The notes beneath the pieces are model-generated. The model made no database searches, was not told where the DNA came from, and saw nothing but the letters and a program-made list of their open reading frames with translations. Positions 26,204-36,160 of a stretch of 64,000 nt of DNA are shown here, piece after piece. Every line of letters begins with the position of its first letter. Position 1 is the stretch's first letter. The position numbers and the translations under genes were made by a program. Source of the stretch: Paraburkholderia sp. BCC1884 (GTDB taxonomy: Bacteria; Pseudomonadota; Gammaproteobacteria; Burkholderiales; Burkholderiaceae); the NCBI RefSeq assembly GCF_900996225.1, contig NZ_CAAJGL010000068.1:1364001-1428000 (forward strand), read 5' to 3'.

Positions 26204-27838
26204 ATGGCTTTCGTCAGCAACCTCAAAATCGGCCCCCGTCTCGGTGCGGGCTTTGCAATCGTGTTACTGCTGCTGTGCGCGGTGGGTGGCATCGGCCTGA
26301 TCGAAGCTTCACGCATATTCGACGGCACCCGCGAGATCGCCGACAACTGGCTGCCCAGTATCGAAAGTCTCGGGAACATTCGCACCCAGGCGGACGACGT
26401 ACGCCGTTTGTCGCTGCGTGAGTTGCTGACGACCGACGCCGAAGAAACGCGCGCGCTGCGCGCGCAACACGCCGCCGCCGTTGCCGGTTTCGCGTCGGCG
26501 ATGAACGACTACGCGAAACTCGTCTCGTCGCCGGAAGAACAGCGTTTCGACGACGGCATCAAATCGTCGTGGGCGAGCTATCTGGAAACGGACGCGAAGC
26601 TCGAAAAACTGCTGGACGGCGGCGAAAGCAATGTCGCTGAAGCCCGTCAGTTGGCGTCCCTCGAAGGGTCCAAACGCTTCACCGCGACGCTCGCGTTTAT
26701 CGACGACGACATCAAGCTGAATCACACGGGTTCGACGCAGGAAGTCGGCGTTGCGCAGACCGCATTCGAGAGTGCACGCATGTGGACGCTGTTACTGGTG
26801 GCGCTTGCCTTGCTTTCCGGCGGCGCGATCGCCGTGTTCATCACGCGCTCGATCACGGGTCCGCTGCGCCGCTCGGTCGATGTCGCGGAAACAGTCGCGC
26901 GCGGCGATCTCACGGCGGTAATCGAGGTGACGGGTGGCGATGAACTGGCGCAGTTGCTCGGCGCGCTGCGCAATATGAACGAACGTCTGCTCGACACCGT
27001 TAGCCGCGTGACGTCCAGCAGCGAGGGCATTGCCACCGGCTCGGCGGAAATTGCCGCGGGCAACACCGATCTGAGTCAACGCACGGAAGAGCAGGCGGCG
27101 TCGCTGGAAGAAACGGCGGCGAGCATGGAAGAGCTCACGGCCACCGTCAAACAGAACGCCGAAAACGCCAACCAGGGCAATGCGCTGGCGGCGCGGGCTT
27201 CGGAAACGGCGGCGCGCGGCGGTGCCGTGGTGGGCCGGGTGGTCGATACTATGAGCGATATCTCGGCCAGCTCGCAGCAGGTCGCCCAGATCATTTCGGT
27301 GATCGAGGGGATCGCGTTCCAGACCAACATTCTCGCCCTCAACGCAGCGGTCGAAGCGGCGCGCGCGGGCGAACAGGGTCGCGGTTTCGCGGTTGTCGCG
27401 GGTGAAGTGCGAACGCTCGCGCAACGTAGTGCGGCAGCGGCGAAGGAGATCAAGGATCTGATCAGCCAGTCGGTCGAACGCGTGAACAGCGGCACGGCGC
27501 TCGTCGACGAGGCGGGCCGCACGATGGGTGAAATCGTGCAGGCTGTGGGTCAGGTGTCCGATCTGATGGGCGAGATCAGTGCGGCATCGGGCGAGCAGCA
27601 CACCGGTATCGAGCAGGTGAACGTGGCGATCGCGCAGATGGATCAGGTCACGCAACAGAATGCGGCGCTGGTCGAAGAGGCGTCGGCGGCGGCGCAGTCC
27701 ATGGCCGCGCAGTCGGCTTCGCTGCGCGAACTGGTCGCCGTATTCAAGCTGCCCGCCGGGCGCCGCGCCCAGGACCCGGCGCGTGCTTCAGTCGCGCCGC
27801 GCGCCCAGCACGGCCTTCGGCTCCAGAAAAGCCTCTAG
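26204..27838 (+). CDS. Methyl-accepting chemotaxis protein with 4HB-type sensor, tail shortened
   Basis: This 544-residue receptor has a first membrane helix at residues about 12-33, a periplasmic four-helix-bundle-like sensor (residues about 35-185), a second helix near 190-212 and a HAMP domain (RSITGPLRRSVDVAETVARG). The signalling hairpin contains [20 protein letters not shown]. It binds CheA/CheW inside the cell. The end (HGLRLQKSL) lacks the WETF-type pentapeptide seen in the other receptor of this window. The last 51 bases overlap the end of the convergent aldehyde dehydrogenase gene. Confidence 0.92.
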   Translation: MAFVSNLKIGPRLGAGFAIVLLLLCAVGGIGLIEASRIFDGTREIADNWLPSIESLGNIRTQADDVRRLSLRELLTTDAEETRALRAQHAAAVAGFASAMNDYAKLVSSPEEQRFDDGIKSSWASYLETDAKLEKLLDGGESNVAEARQLASLEGSKRFTATLAFIDDDIKLNHTGSTQEVGVAQTAFESARMWTLLLVALALLSGGAIAVFITRSITGPLRRSVDVAETVARGDLTAVIEVTGGDELAQLLGALRNMNERLLDTVSRVTSSSEGIATGSAEIAAGNTDLSQRTEEQAASLEETAASMEELTATVKQNAENANQGNALAARASETAARGGAVVGRVVDTMSDISASSQQVAQIISVIEGIAFQTNILALNAAVEAARAGEQGRGFAVVAGEVRTLAQRSAAAAKEIKDLISQSVERVNSGTALVDEAGRTMGEIVQAVGQVSDLMGEISAASGEQHTGIEQVNVAIAQMDQVTQQNAALVEEASAAAQSMAAQSASLRELVAVFKLPAGRRAQDPARASVAPRAQHGLRLQKSL

Positions 27839-29215
27839 TCCGTAGGCACCGTACTCGCGGCCGATGCCCGACTGCTTGAAGCCGCCGAACGGTGCAGCCG
27901 GCTCGTGCGCGAGCGTGTTGACGAGGACGCGGCCGGCGTCGATACGCGCCGCGACTTCGCTCGCCCGCGCCGGGTCGGCTGAGAAGACATACGCCTGCAA
28001 GCCGTAAGGGGTGTCGTTAGCGATGGCGATGGCCTCGTCGGTGTCGCGGTACGTGATGATCGACAGCACAGGGCCGAAGATTTCTTCGCGCGCAATCGTC
28101 ATGTCGTTGGAGACGCCGCTGAAGACGGTCGGACGCACGAACCAGCCTGCGCCGACCCCTTCCGGCCTGCCTGCGCCGCCGGCAATCAAACGCGCGCCTT
28201 CGTCGATGCCCAGGCGAATATAGCGCTGCACACGCTCCCATTGTTTCTGACTGACCATCGGCCCGACCACGGTTTGCGGATCGCGTGGATCGCCCGCTTG
28301 CGTGCGTGACACTTCCTCACTGATGCGCGCTTCGAATTCGTCGAGCCGGTGTTGCGGCACGAGAATCCGCGTCCCGGCAATGCAGGCCTGGCCGCTATTC
28401 ATGAAGCCGGCCTGAATCACGAGCGGGACGACCACGTCGAAGTCCGCATCGTCGAGCACGATTGCGGGCGACTTGCCGCCGAGTTCGAGTGTGACGCGCT
28501 TGAGCGTATCGGCCGCGCTGCGCAGTATCGTCTTGCCGACCGCCGTCGAGCCGGTGAACGACAGCTTGGCGACATCGGGGTGGGCACTGATGCGCGCGCC
28601 GACGGTGTCGCCGCGTCCGGTGACGATGTTGAACACGCCCGGCGGCAAGCCCGCCTCATGCAATGCTTCGGTGACGACACGTGTCTGCATCGCGCTCATT
28701 TCGCTCGGCTTGATCACGGCGGTACAGCCTGCGGCCAACGCGGCGGCAAGCTTGCCGCAGATAAAGCCGGCATCGCTGTTCCAGGGTGTAATCAGCCCGG
28801 CGACGCCGAGCGGCTGCATCACGACATCCGCCGTACCCGCACGGCGCGTGAACGCAAAGTCTTGCAGCACCTTGGCCGCTTCGAGCAGCACCGCGCTCGC
28901 ATGCTTCGCCATCCAGCGGCCGCGCGACACCGGCGCGCCATATTCTTCGGTGATCGCCTCGAAAAGTTCGTCCTCTCGTGCGAGTACCGCTGCGTGCATC
29001 CGCTTCAGCATGTCGATGCGTTCGCGCTTGCTGGTGCGTGAAAATGCCGGAAAGGCGCGCTTCGCGGCGGCGATCGCGAGGTCGGCATCTTGCGCGTCGG
29101 CCAGCCGCACGCGGCCGATTACCTGTTCGGTGGCGGGGTTGAAGAGATCATAGCGTTCCTCGCCGTGCGGCGTGACGAAGGCGCCGTCGATATAAATCGT
29201 GTCGATGTCCTGCAT
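27788..29215 (-). CDS. NAD(P)-dependent aldehyde dehydrogenase family protein
   Basis: This 475-residue cytoplasmic enzyme has the catalytic Cys in NSGQACIAGTR, the general base Glu in TLELGGKSPAIVLDDAD, the cofactor loop FTGSTAVGKTIL and PWNSD. It oxidises an aldehyde to the acid; the specific aldehyde is not evident. The ATG at 29215 was preferred over a frame extension to 29248 because family homology begins at DTIYIDGAFV. It is divergent from a LysR gene that may control it, and its 3' end overlaps the chemoreceptor gene tail by 51 bases. Confidence 0.9.
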   Translation of the reverse strand: MQDIDTIYIDGAFVTPHGEERYDLFNPATEQVIGRVRLADAQDADLAIAAAKRAFPAFSRTSKRERIDMLKRMHAAVLAREDELFEAITEEYGAPVSRGRWMAKHASAVLLEAAKVLQDFAFTRRAGTADVVMQPLGVAGLITPWNSDAGFICGKLAAALAAGCTAVIKPSEMSAMQTRVVTEALHEAGLPPGVFNIVTGRGDTVGARISAHPDVAKLSFTGSTAVGKTILRSAADTLKRVTLELGGKSPAIVLDDADFDVVVPLVIQAGFMNSGQACIAGTRILVPQHRLDEFEARISEEVSRTQAGDPRDPQTVVGPMVSQKQWERVQRYIRLGIDEGARLIAGGAGRPEGVGAGWFVRPTVFSGVSNDMTIAREEIFGPVLSIITYRDTDEAIAIANDTPYGLQAYVFSADPARASEVAARIDAGRVLVNTLAHEPAAPFGGFKQSGIGREYGAYGLEAFLEPKAVLGARRD

Positions 29216-29293
29216 GGTTCGCTCCCAAAGCGGTTCCGGTCGACACACGATAAGCCGACGGCATTGCGCTGACTAGCCGTACAATCGCGCATG

Positions 29294-29304
29294 ATTCATT
29301 GAAT
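29294..29304. promoter_or_regulatory. Candidate LysR operator between aldehyde dehydrogenase and LysR genes
   Basis: ATTCA-T-TGAAT is a perfect inverted repeat 11 bases before the LysR start codon in the short divergent spacer (29216-29315). Its size suits one half of a LysR recognition region. Binding is inferred only. Confidence 0.35.
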
Positions 29305-29315
29305 AATTCGGGACA

Positions 29316-30242
29316 ATGAAAACATCGGGTCTGGGTGAACTGGAAGCGGTGCTGGCGGTGGCGCGGCATCGTAACTTTCGCGCGGCGGCGACGGAACTCG
29401 GCGTGTCCACTTCGGCGCTCAGCCATGCGGTGGCCGGGCTGGAGCGGCGCATTGGCGTGCGCCTCTTCAATCGCACGACCCGCAGCGTGTCGCTGTCGGA
29501 AGCCGGCGCGCAATTCGTCGAGAGCGTCGCGCCCGCGCTGTCCTCCATCCGCATGGCGATCGAGCGGGCCGGCAGCTTTCGCGACACCGTGTCGGGCACG
29601 TTGCGCATCAATACGTCGGCGGGCGCGGGCAGGCAGGTGATGGCGCTCTTCATCGATTTCCTGCAGCGCTATCCCGAGATGAAACTCGATATCGTCACCG
29701 AGGGCAAGCTGATCGATATCGTCGCGGACGGTTTCGATGCGGGCGTTCGCCTCGCCGAAACGGTGCCGCAGGAGATGATCGCGGTGCCGTTCGGCGATAT
29801 GCAGCGCTTTGCCGTGGTCGGCAGCCCGGCCTATTTCGAGCGGCGCAAACCGCCGCGCAACCCCGGCGATCTGCTCGCTCACGAGTGCGTCCGCATGCGC
29901 ATGCCCAGCGGCGCGATTTACCAGTGGGAGTTCGAGCGGCGCGGCGAGGCGCTGCGGGTCGACGTCAAAGGCGCGCTGATGCTCGACGAACCCGCGATGA
30001 CGCTTCAAGCCGCGCGGGCCGGTCTCGGTCTGGCGTATCTGAGCGAATGGAATGCGGCGGCGGATCTGCAAGCCGGCACGCTGGTGCGCGTGCTGGAAGC
30101 CTGGACGCCGCCGCTCGACGGCCTGTGCCTGTATTACCCAGGCCGCCGCCATGTGCCGGCGGGCTTGCGTGCGCTCATCGAGATGATTCGCGAGCAAGCC
30201 GACGCACGGCGGGTCAAGCGGCGAACCCGGCCTGTTCAGTGA
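29316..30242 (+). CDS. LysR-family transcriptional regulator (AaeR/CrgA-like)
   Basis: This 308-residue protein has an N-terminal winged HTH ([56 protein letters not shown]) and a substrate-binding domain with [15 protein letters not shown] and [14 protein letters not shown]. That second part is typical of the CrgA/YhcS branch that often controls quinone, aldehyde or oxidoreductase genes. It is divergent from the aldehyde dehydrogenase gene and probably regulates it. Confidence 0.9.
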   Translation: MKTSGLGELEAVLAVARHRNFRAAATELGVSTSALSHAVAGLERRIGVRLFNRTTRSVSLSEAGAQFVESVAPALSSIRMAIERAGSFRDTVSGTLRINTSAGAGRQVMALFIDFLQRYPEMKLDIVTEGKLIDIVADGFDAGVRLAETVPQEMIAVPFGDMQRFAVVGSPAYFERRKPPRNPGDLLAHECVRMRMPSGAIYQWEFERRGEALRVDVKGALMLDEPAMTLQAARAGLGLAYLSEWNAAADLQAGTLVRVLEAWTPPLDGLCLYYPGRRHVPAGLRALIEMIREQADARRVKRRTRPVQ

Positions 30243-30365
30243 CCGTGCCGCTCGCCGACCGCGCACCTCGCCGCGCATGGCGCGCTGGCCGCCGCGCGTG
30301 AACTCACGCGGCACAATTGCGGCGGCATAACGGGCGTTGTACGGCGCGGGAAATATCCTTTTTGC

Positions 30366-30392
30366 TTAAGTTCTGCCAGCATTTGCCGTAAT
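30366..30392 (+). promoter_or_regulatory. Candidate sigma-28 (FliA) promoter of the Cache chemoreceptor gene
   Basis: TTAAGTTC and GCCGTAAT are separated by exactly 11 nt. The FliA consensus is TAAAGTTT-N11-GCCGATAA, so the match is 6/8 and 5/8. It ends 34 bases before the chemoreceptor start, a plausible place for a class III flagellar promoter. The rest of 30243-30426 has no gene. Confidence 0.4.
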
Positions 30393-30426
30393 CGAGGAAC
30401 GAATCCCATCGATGAGACCGGCATAA

Positions 30427-32181
30427 ATGAAGCGATTGACCTTGAACCAGAAGCTCTGGAGCATTCTGACGCTGCTCTGGTTTGGCCTTGGTGTGCTCGT
30501 CGTCACGAGCGCGTGGTTTAGCCGGGGCGATATGCTCGAACAGCGCAAGAGCATGCTGTCCCAGGAAGTGGACACCGCGCTCGGCGTGATTGCCTTCTAC
30601 CAGAAGAAAGCCGCCGACCATACCTTGCCGGTCGACGAAGCAAAACATCAGGCGCTCGAAACGCTGCGCGTGCTGCGCTACGGCGCGGACCGCAGTGGTT
30701 ATTTCGGCATCTACGACTCGAACGTGGTGGGGCTGCTCGTGCCGCCCAAGCCGGAACTCGAGGGCAAGTCGCAGGCGAACCTGGTCGATCCGAACGGCAC
30801 GCACGTGGCGGCCGAGATCGTCAAAAGCTCATCGCCGGGTGGCAATCACTTCAGCGAATACGTGTGGCCCAAGCCGGGCAGCGACACGCCCGCGCGCAAG
30901 ATTTCCGCCAGCGAATTCGTCGCCGACTGGGACTGGCACGTTTTCACGGGCGTGTATGTCGACGATATCGATCAGGTGTTCTACGCGGCACTCCTGCGCG
31001 ATCTGCTGCTCGCGACGATCGTGACCGCGGTGTTGTCGCTCGGGATCATGTTGCTGATCCGCAGCATCCGCACGAGCCTGGGTGGCGAGCCCGATCACGC
31101 GGCCGAGGTCTGCAAGCAGATCGCCAACGGCGATCTGGGTGTGGATGTCGACCTGCGCGCCGGCGACACCACCAGCCTGATGGCGTCGCTCAAGGCCATG
31201 CGTGACAGCCTGTCGCGCGTGGTCATCGAAGTACGCGAGAACGCCGAAGGCGTGGCGACCGCCAGCAGCGAGATTGCACAAGGCAATCTCGATCTGTCGA
31301 GCCGTACGGAAGAGCAGGCCGCCTCGCTCGAAGAAACCGCGTCGAGCATGGAAGAGTTGACCGCCACGGTCCGTCACAACACCGACAACGCCAGACAGGC
31401 GGCGACGCTGGCCGGTACGGCCTCGGGAGTGGCGGTGCGCGGCGGCGAAGTGGTGGGCCGCGTGGTCGAGACGATGCAGGAGATCTCCGGCAGTTCGGCC
31501 AAGATGTCCGAGATCATTTCGGTCATCGAGGGCATCGCGTTCCAGACCAATATTCTTGCGCTCAACGCCGCGGTCGAAGCGGCGCGTGCCGGTGAACAGG
31601 GGCGAGGTTTCGCAGTCGTGGCCGGCGAAGTCCGCACGCTCGCGCAGCGCAGCGCCACGGCGGCACGCGAGATCAAGGACCTGATCGGCGACTCGGTCGG
31701 CCGTGTGGAAGCGGGTTCGAAACTGGTGGAGGAAGCGGGCCGCACGATCAACGAAATCGTCGGTGCCGTGAAGCGCGTGACCGACATCGTCGGCGAGATC
31801 TCCTCGGCGTCGGCGGAACAGAGCCAGGGCATCGAGCAGGTCAGCCAGGCGGTCAGCCAGATGGATCAGGTGACCCAGCAAAACGCAGCCCTGGTCGAAG
31901 AGGCCTCGGCGGCGGCGCAGTCGATGGCGCATCAGGCGCGGGCGTTGCGTGAGACGGTGTCGTTCTTCAAGGTCGAGGGTGCCAGATCGTCGGCCGCCCT
32001 CGCGGTCGAACGCGTGAGCAAGCCGCGTAGCGTGGTGGCGACAGCGGCGCCGAAGGTTCGCGCGCCGCGTCCTGCCGCGACGAAGCCGGAGACGACGCGC
32101 GCCGCGAGCGCCGGGAGCCACGCCAAGGCCGCGGTCGTTGCGCCGACCGCGGATGCCACCGCGGACTGGGAGACGTTCTGA
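30427..32181 (+). CDS. Methyl-accepting chemotaxis protein with single Cache sensor and DWETF tail
   Basis: This 584-residue receptor has a membrane helix at residues about 12-31 and a periplasmic sCache_2-type domain ([31 protein letters not shown]). A second helix lies near 190-213. HAMP and the conserved signalling hairpin ([20 protein letters not shown]) follow. An Ala/Pro-rich tail ends in DWETF, matching the C-terminal NWETF-type pentapeptide that tethers CheR and CheB in high-abundance receptors. Cache domains of this type usually bind small organic acids; the ligand here is unknown. Confidence 0.93.
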   Translation: MKRLTLNQKLWSILTLLWFGLGVLVVTSAWFSRGDMLEQRKSMLSQEVDTALGVIAFYQKKAADHTLPVDEAKHQALETLRVLRYGADRSGYFGIYDSNVVGLLVPPKPELEGKSQANLVDPNGTHVAAEIVKSSSPGGNHFSEYVWPKPGSDTPARKISASEFVADWDWHVFTGVYVDDIDQVFYAALLRDLLLATIVTAVLSLGIMLLIRSIRTSLGGEPDHAAEVCKQIANGDLGVDVDLRAGDTTSLMASLKAMRDSLSRVVIEVRENAEGVATASSEIAQGNLDLSSRTEEQAASLEETASSMEELTATVRHNTDNARQAATLAGTASGVAVRGGEVVGRVVETMQEISGSSAKMSEIISVIEGIAFQTNILALNAAVEAARAGEQGRGFAVVAGEVRTLAQRSATAAREIKDLIGDSVGRVEAGSKLVEEAGRTINEIVGAVKRVTDIVGEISSASAEQSQGIEQVSQAVSQMDQVTQQNAALVEEASAAAQSMAHQARALRETVSFFKVEGARSSAALAVERVSKPRSVVATAAPKVRAPRPAATKPETTRAASAGSHAKAAVVAPTADATADWETF

Positions 32182-32185
32182 ACGC

Positions 32186-32207
32186 AGCAGTCCGCGCGCG
32201 GACTGCT
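32186..32207. repeat. Inverted repeat after chemoreceptor gene
   Basis: AGCAGTCC-GCGCGC-GGACTGCT is a perfect 8-bp stem with a 6-nt loop, 4 bases after the chemoreceptor stop. There is no T-run after it, so it may act as an RNA 3'-end stabiliser or weak terminator rather than a classical terminator. Confidence 0.55.
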
Positions 32208-32315
32208 CGACTCGATGCGCTCCCACGTTAAAGGACGCAGTGTCACGCCCTGAAGTCCCGCATCCGATGGCATCATAGAGGCCTCGTTTTCCAACCCGCG
32301 AGCCTCTTTTCGAAC

Positions 32316-33617
32316 ATGTCGAACCTGATCGTGCACGGCGGTCTCCCTTTGCGCGGCGAGATCGCGCCGTCCGCCAACAAGAACGCTGTCCTCCCCATTC
32401 TTTGCGCCACGTTGCTGACCGACCAGCCCCTGCGTCTGGTCGGCGTGCCTGATATCACCGACGTCAGGAAAATCCTCGATATCTTTCGCACGCTGGGCAG
32501 CCGGGTCTCGATGGACTTCGCGACCGGCATGCTCGAACTGCATCATCACGCGACCACGTTCGATCCGGTCGCGCACAAACTGCCTGAGGAGATGCGCTCG
32601 TCGATCATGCTCGTGCCGCCCTTGCTGGCGCGTTTCGGCGTAGCGCGGCTGGAGAACGACGTGAAGGGCTGCACGCTCGGCGTGCGCGAGATCGACCCGC
32701 ACGTCGAAGTGTTCGAGCGTTTCGGCGCCAGCGTCGAGCGCACGGCGGATTCGCTGGTGGTGCGCGCCGGTGGACAGATGCAGGCGAACCATCACTGGCT
32801 GGACTACGCGTCGGTCACCACTACCGAAAACTTCGTGCTGTGCGCGGCATCGGCGAACGGCACCTCGAGCCTCGTCAATGCGGCGTCCGAGCCGCACGTG
32901 CAGGAGTTTTGCCGCTTTCTGGCCATGCTGGGCGTTGCGATCGACGGCATCGGCACTTCGCGTTTGACGGTCGAAGGCGGACGCAAGCTCGGTGGCGGCG
33001 AGTTCCGTTTCAGCGAAGACTTTCACGAGATCGCCACGTTTCTGGCACTCGGCGCGATCACCGGCGGCGACATCGTCGTGCGAAACACGGCGCCCGAGCA
33101 GTTCCCGCTCATCGACCGGACCTTCGCGAAGTTCGGCGTGCAGGTGGTGCACCGCGACGGCTGGTCGCGCGCCGTACGGCAGGGTCCGCTGCGGGTGCAG
33201 CGACCGTTCACGCAGAATATCCTCACCAAGGTGGAAGCGGCCCCGTGGCCGTATCTGCCGGTCGATCTGCTGCCCATCTTCATTGCACTCGGCGTGAAAG
33301 CCGAAGGCAGCGCCATGTTCTGGAACAAGGTCTACGACGGCGCGATGGGCTGGTCGGTCGAACTTTCCAAGTTCGGCGCGCATGTGTTTTTGTCGGACCC
33401 GCATCGCCTGATTACCTTCGGGGGACTGCCCCTGAGTCCGGCACGAGTCGAGAGCCCGTACATCATTCGCGTGGCGATTGCCCTGCTGATGGTCGCCGCG
33501 AGTATCGAAGGGCGCTCGGAGATCATGAATGCACTGCCGATTCGCCGGGCGCATCCACGGTTCGTGGAGAATCTGCGCTCGGTGGGGGCGAACGTCGAGT
33601 GGACAAGTAGTGAGTGA
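32316..33617 (+). CDS. MurA-family enolpyruvyl transferase paralogue
   Basis: This 433-residue protein has the EPSP synthase/MurA fold signature and keeps key MurA residues. It has the Lys-Asn pair in PSANKNAVLPILCATLL, the PEP-reactive Cys in KGCTLGVREIDPH (Cys115 of E. coli MurA), the Asp in YLPVDLLPIF (Asp305) and an Arg where Arg397 lies. MurA transfers enolpyruvate to UDP-GlcNAc in peptidoglycan synthesis. The surroundings contain no other cell-wall genes, so this is probably a second, specialised copy. MurA-like enzymes are also known in nucleoside antibiotic synthesis. It is coupled to a Nudix gene. Confidence 0.8.
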   Translation: MSNLIVHGGLPLRGEIAPSANKNAVLPILCATLLTDQPLRLVGVPDITDVRKILDIFRTLGSRVSMDFATGMLELHHHATTFDPVAHKLPEEMRSSIMLVPPLLARFGVARLENDVKGCTLGVREIDPHVEVFERFGASVERTADSLVVRAGGQMQANHHWLDYASVTTTENFVLCAASANGTSSLVNAASEPHVQEFCRFLAMLGVAIDGIGTSRLTVEGGRKLGGGEFRFSEDFHEIATFLALGAITGGDIVVRNTAPEQFPLIDRTFAKFGVQVVHRDGWSRAVRQGPLRVQRPFTQNILTKVEAAPWPYLPVDLLPIFIALGVKAEGSAMFWNKVYDGAMGWSVELSKFGAHVFLSDPHRLITFGGLPLSPARVESPYIIRVAIALLMVAASIEGRSEIMNALPIRRAHPRFVENLRSVGANVEWTSSE

Positions 33618-33636
33618 ACCGTCCGGCAGAGGCCGC

Positions 33637-34059
33637 ATGAAAGACAGGGCAACCGTTCTATGCGTGCGCGACGACCGCATCCTGCTGGTTGCCCGGGCAC
33701 GCTCGCGCTGGGCACTGCCCGGCGGCCGGATTCATCGGGACGAAGCGCCGCACGAGGCGGCGTTGCGCGAACTGGAAGAGGAGACCACGCTCGTCGCGGA
33801 TCAGATCATGTATCTGTTCCAGTTCTCCGGCTTCAACACGATCCACCACGTCTTTTTTGCCGACCTCGCGCCGCACGCGCAGCCGCAGCCCAGCAACGAA
33901 ATCGCGAAGTGCCGCTGGTTCGCGCCCGTCAAGATCGCGACGCTCTCTGCCAGCGTGCCGACGCACGGCATCGTGGAGCTGTTCTTCGAGCACATCCGGG
34001 CTCACCAGGCCGACGATCCGCTCTCGCCGCCGAAGCCGCCGGTGCCCGCTCGACCTTGA
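33637..34059 (+). CDS. Nudix hydrolase
   Basis: This 140-residue protein contains the Nudix box GGRIHRDEAPHEAALRELEE followed by ETTL. It matches GX5EX7REUXEE, with Thr in place of the usual Gly near the end. Nudix enzymes split nucleoside diphosphates linked to another group. The ATG at 33637 has AGAGG just upstream; a GTG at 33610, overlapping the MurA-like stop codon, would add nine residues. Tight coupling suggests it acts on a nucleotide or nucleotide-sugar in the same process as the MurA paralogue, which is inference. Confidence 0.82.
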   Translation: MKDRATVLCVRDDRILLVARARSRWALPGGRIHRDEAPHEAALRELEEETTLVADQIMYLFQFSGFNTIHHVFFADLAPHAQPQPSNEIAKCRWFAPVKIATLSASVPTHGIVELFFEHIRAHQADDPLSPPKPPVPARP

Positions 34060-34208
34060 CGCCGGCCTGAGCCACCCGCCTCGAAGGCCTGTGGGATAAT
34101 CGCGGAGTTTGCCCGGAGCGCGGCTCAAAAGGTTGCTCGCACGGGCGCGCGAGGGGCCTTTATTCCCGTGGCCCGCTTCCTTTCGGCGATATTTAATCAG
34201 CAACCACA

Positions 34209-36068
34209 ATGCCCGCATACCGTTCCAAAACCTCCACCGCCGGCCGCAACATGGCGGGGGCGCGCTCCCTGTGGCGCGCCACCGGCATGAAAGACGAAGA
34301 CTTCTCCAAGCCGATCATCGCGGTGGTCAATTCGTTCACCCAGTTCGTGCCCGGCCACGTCCACCTGAAGGACCTGGGTCAGCTCGTCGCGCGCGAGATC
34401 GAAGCCGCGGGTGGCGTAGCCAAAGAGTTCAACACCATCGCGGTCGATGACGGCATCGCCATGGGTCACGACGGCATGCTGTACTCGCTGCCGAGCCGCG
34501 ACATCATCGCCGATTCGGTGGAATACATGGTCAACGCGCACTGCGCCGACGCCATGGTGTGCATCTCCAATTGCGACAAGATCACCCCCGGCATGCTGAT
34601 GGCCGCGATGCGGCTCAACATCCCCGTGATCTTCGTGTCCGGCGGTCCGATGGAAGCCGGCAAGACGCGCCTGGCGAACCCGCAGACCGGCACCATCGAG
34701 TTCAAGAAGCTCGATCTGGTCGACGCGATGGTGATTGCCGCCGACGAGCGCTATTCCGACGCCGACGTCGCCGAAGTGGAACGTTCCGCCTGCCCGACCT
34801 GCGGTTCGTGCTCGGGCATGTTCACCGCCAATTCGATGAACTGCCTGACCGAAGCACTCGGTCTTTCGCTGCCCGGCAACGGCACGGTGGTGGCCACGCA
34901 TGCGGACCGCGAGCAGCTCTTCAAGCGCGCCGGCCGCCGCATCGTCGAACTCGCTCACAAGTACTACGAGCAGGAAGAGGCCTCGGTGCTGCCGCGCGCG
35001 GTCGGCTTCAAGGCCTTCGAAAACGCGATGACGCTCGACATCGCCATGGGCGGCTCGACCAACACGATCCTGCACCTGCTGGCAATCGCCCGCGAAGCGG
35101 AGATCGACTTCACCATGACCGACATCGACCGCCTGTCGCGCATCGTGCCGCAGTTGTGCAAGGTGGCCCCAAACACCAACAAATACCACATCGAAGACGT
35201 GCATCGCGCGGGCGGCATCATGGCGATCCTCGGCGAGCTGGACCGCGCCGGCAAGCTGCACACCGACGTGCCCACGGTGCACACCGCGACGCTCAAGGAC
35301 GCGCTGGATCAGTGGGACATCGTGCGCACCCAGGACGAAGCCGTGCGGACCTTCTACATGGCCGGTCCGGGCGGCGTGCCGACGCAGGTGGCGTTCAGCC
35401 AGAACGCGCGCTGGCCGAGCCTGGACACCGATCGTGCCGAGGGCTGCATCCGCTCCTATGAACACGCGTTCTCGAAGGAAGGCGGCCTGGGCGTGCTGAC
35501 GGGCAACATCGCGCTGGATGGCTGCGTGGTGAAGACGGCCGGCGTGGACGAAAGCATTCTGGTGTTCGAAGGCACGGCGCACGTCACGGAATCGCAGGAC
35601 GAAGCGGTCGAGAACATCCTCAACGACAAGGTCAAGGCCGGCGACGTGGTGATCGTGCGCTACGAAGGTCCGAAGGGCGGCCCCGGCATGCAGGAAATGC
35701 TCTACCCGACGAGCTACATCAAGTCGAAGGGTCTGGGTAAAGCCTGTGCGTTGCTGACCGACGGGCGCTTCTCGGGCGGCACCTCGGGCCTGTCCATCGG
35801 TCACTGCTCGCCGGAAGCGGCGGCGGGCGGCGCGATTGGTCTCGTGCGCGACGGCGACAAGATCCGCATCGACATCCCCAATCGCACGATCAACGTGCTG
35901 GTGTCCGACGAGGAACTGGCGCGTCGTCGCGAGGAGCAGAACGCCAAGGGCTGGAAGCCGGCCCAGCCGCGTCCGCGCAAGGTGTCGGCGGCGCTGAAGG
36001 CGTATGCCAAGCTGGTGATGTCGGCGGATAAGGGCGCAGTGCGCGACCTGTCGCTGCTGGAAGACTGA
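34209..36068 (+). CDS. ilvD: Dihydroxy-acid dehydratase
   Basis: The 619-residue protein is a full-length IlvD, the iron-sulfur enzyme that dehydrates 2,3-dihydroxy-isovalerate and -methylvalerate in branched-chain amino acid synthesis. Visible features are the start [20 protein letters not shown], cluster cysteines in [13 protein letters not shown] and [19 protein letters not shown], and the end segment [20 protein letters not shown]. It is a single gene with a strong terminator downstream. The 149-bp upstream spacer has an extended -10-like TGGGATAAT near 34092. Confidence 0.96.
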   Translation: MPAYRSKTSTAGRNMAGARSLWRATGMKDEDFSKPIIAVVNSFTQFVPGHVHLKDLGQLVAREIEAAGGVAKEFNTIAVDDGIAMGHDGMLYSLPSRDIIADSVEYMVNAHCADAMVCISNCDKITPGMLMAAMRLNIPVIFVSGGPMEAGKTRLANPQTGTIEFKKLDLVDAMVIAADERYSDADVAEVERSACPTCGSCSGMFTANSMNCLTEALGLSLPGNGTVVATHADREQLFKRAGRRIVELAHKYYEQEEASVLPRAVGFKAFENAMTLDIAMGGSTNTILHLLAIAREAEIDFTMTDIDRLSRIVPQLCKVAPNTNKYHIEDVHRAGGIMAILGELDRAGKLHTDVPTVHTATLKDALDQWDIVRTQDEAVRTFYMAGPGGVPTQVAFSQNARWPSLDTDRAEGCIRSYEHAFSKEGGLGVLTGNIALDGCVVKTAGVDESILVFEGTAHVTESQDEAVENILNDKVKAGDVVIVRYEGPKGGPGMQEMLYPTSYIKSKGLGKACALLTDGRFSGGTSGLSIGHCSPEAAAGGAIGLVRDGDKIRIDIPNRTINVLVSDEELARRREEQNAKGWKPAQPRPRKVSAALKAYAKLVMSADKGAVRDLSLLED

Positions 36069-36104
36069 ACCTGCGGCGGGCTGCGTGCCCGTCCGCTGTG
36101 AAGA

Positions 36105-36132
36105 AGGCCGCTCTTTTGAGCGGCCTTTTTTT
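36105..36132 (+). terminator. Rho-independent terminator of ilvD
   Basis: AGGCCGCTC pairs with GAGCGGCCT across a TTTT loop, followed by six T (36127-36132). It is a textbook intrinsic terminator 36 bases after the ilvD stop. Confidence 0.93.
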
Positions 36133-36160
36133 CGTGCAACGAGTCTTTCGGATTCGCGCC

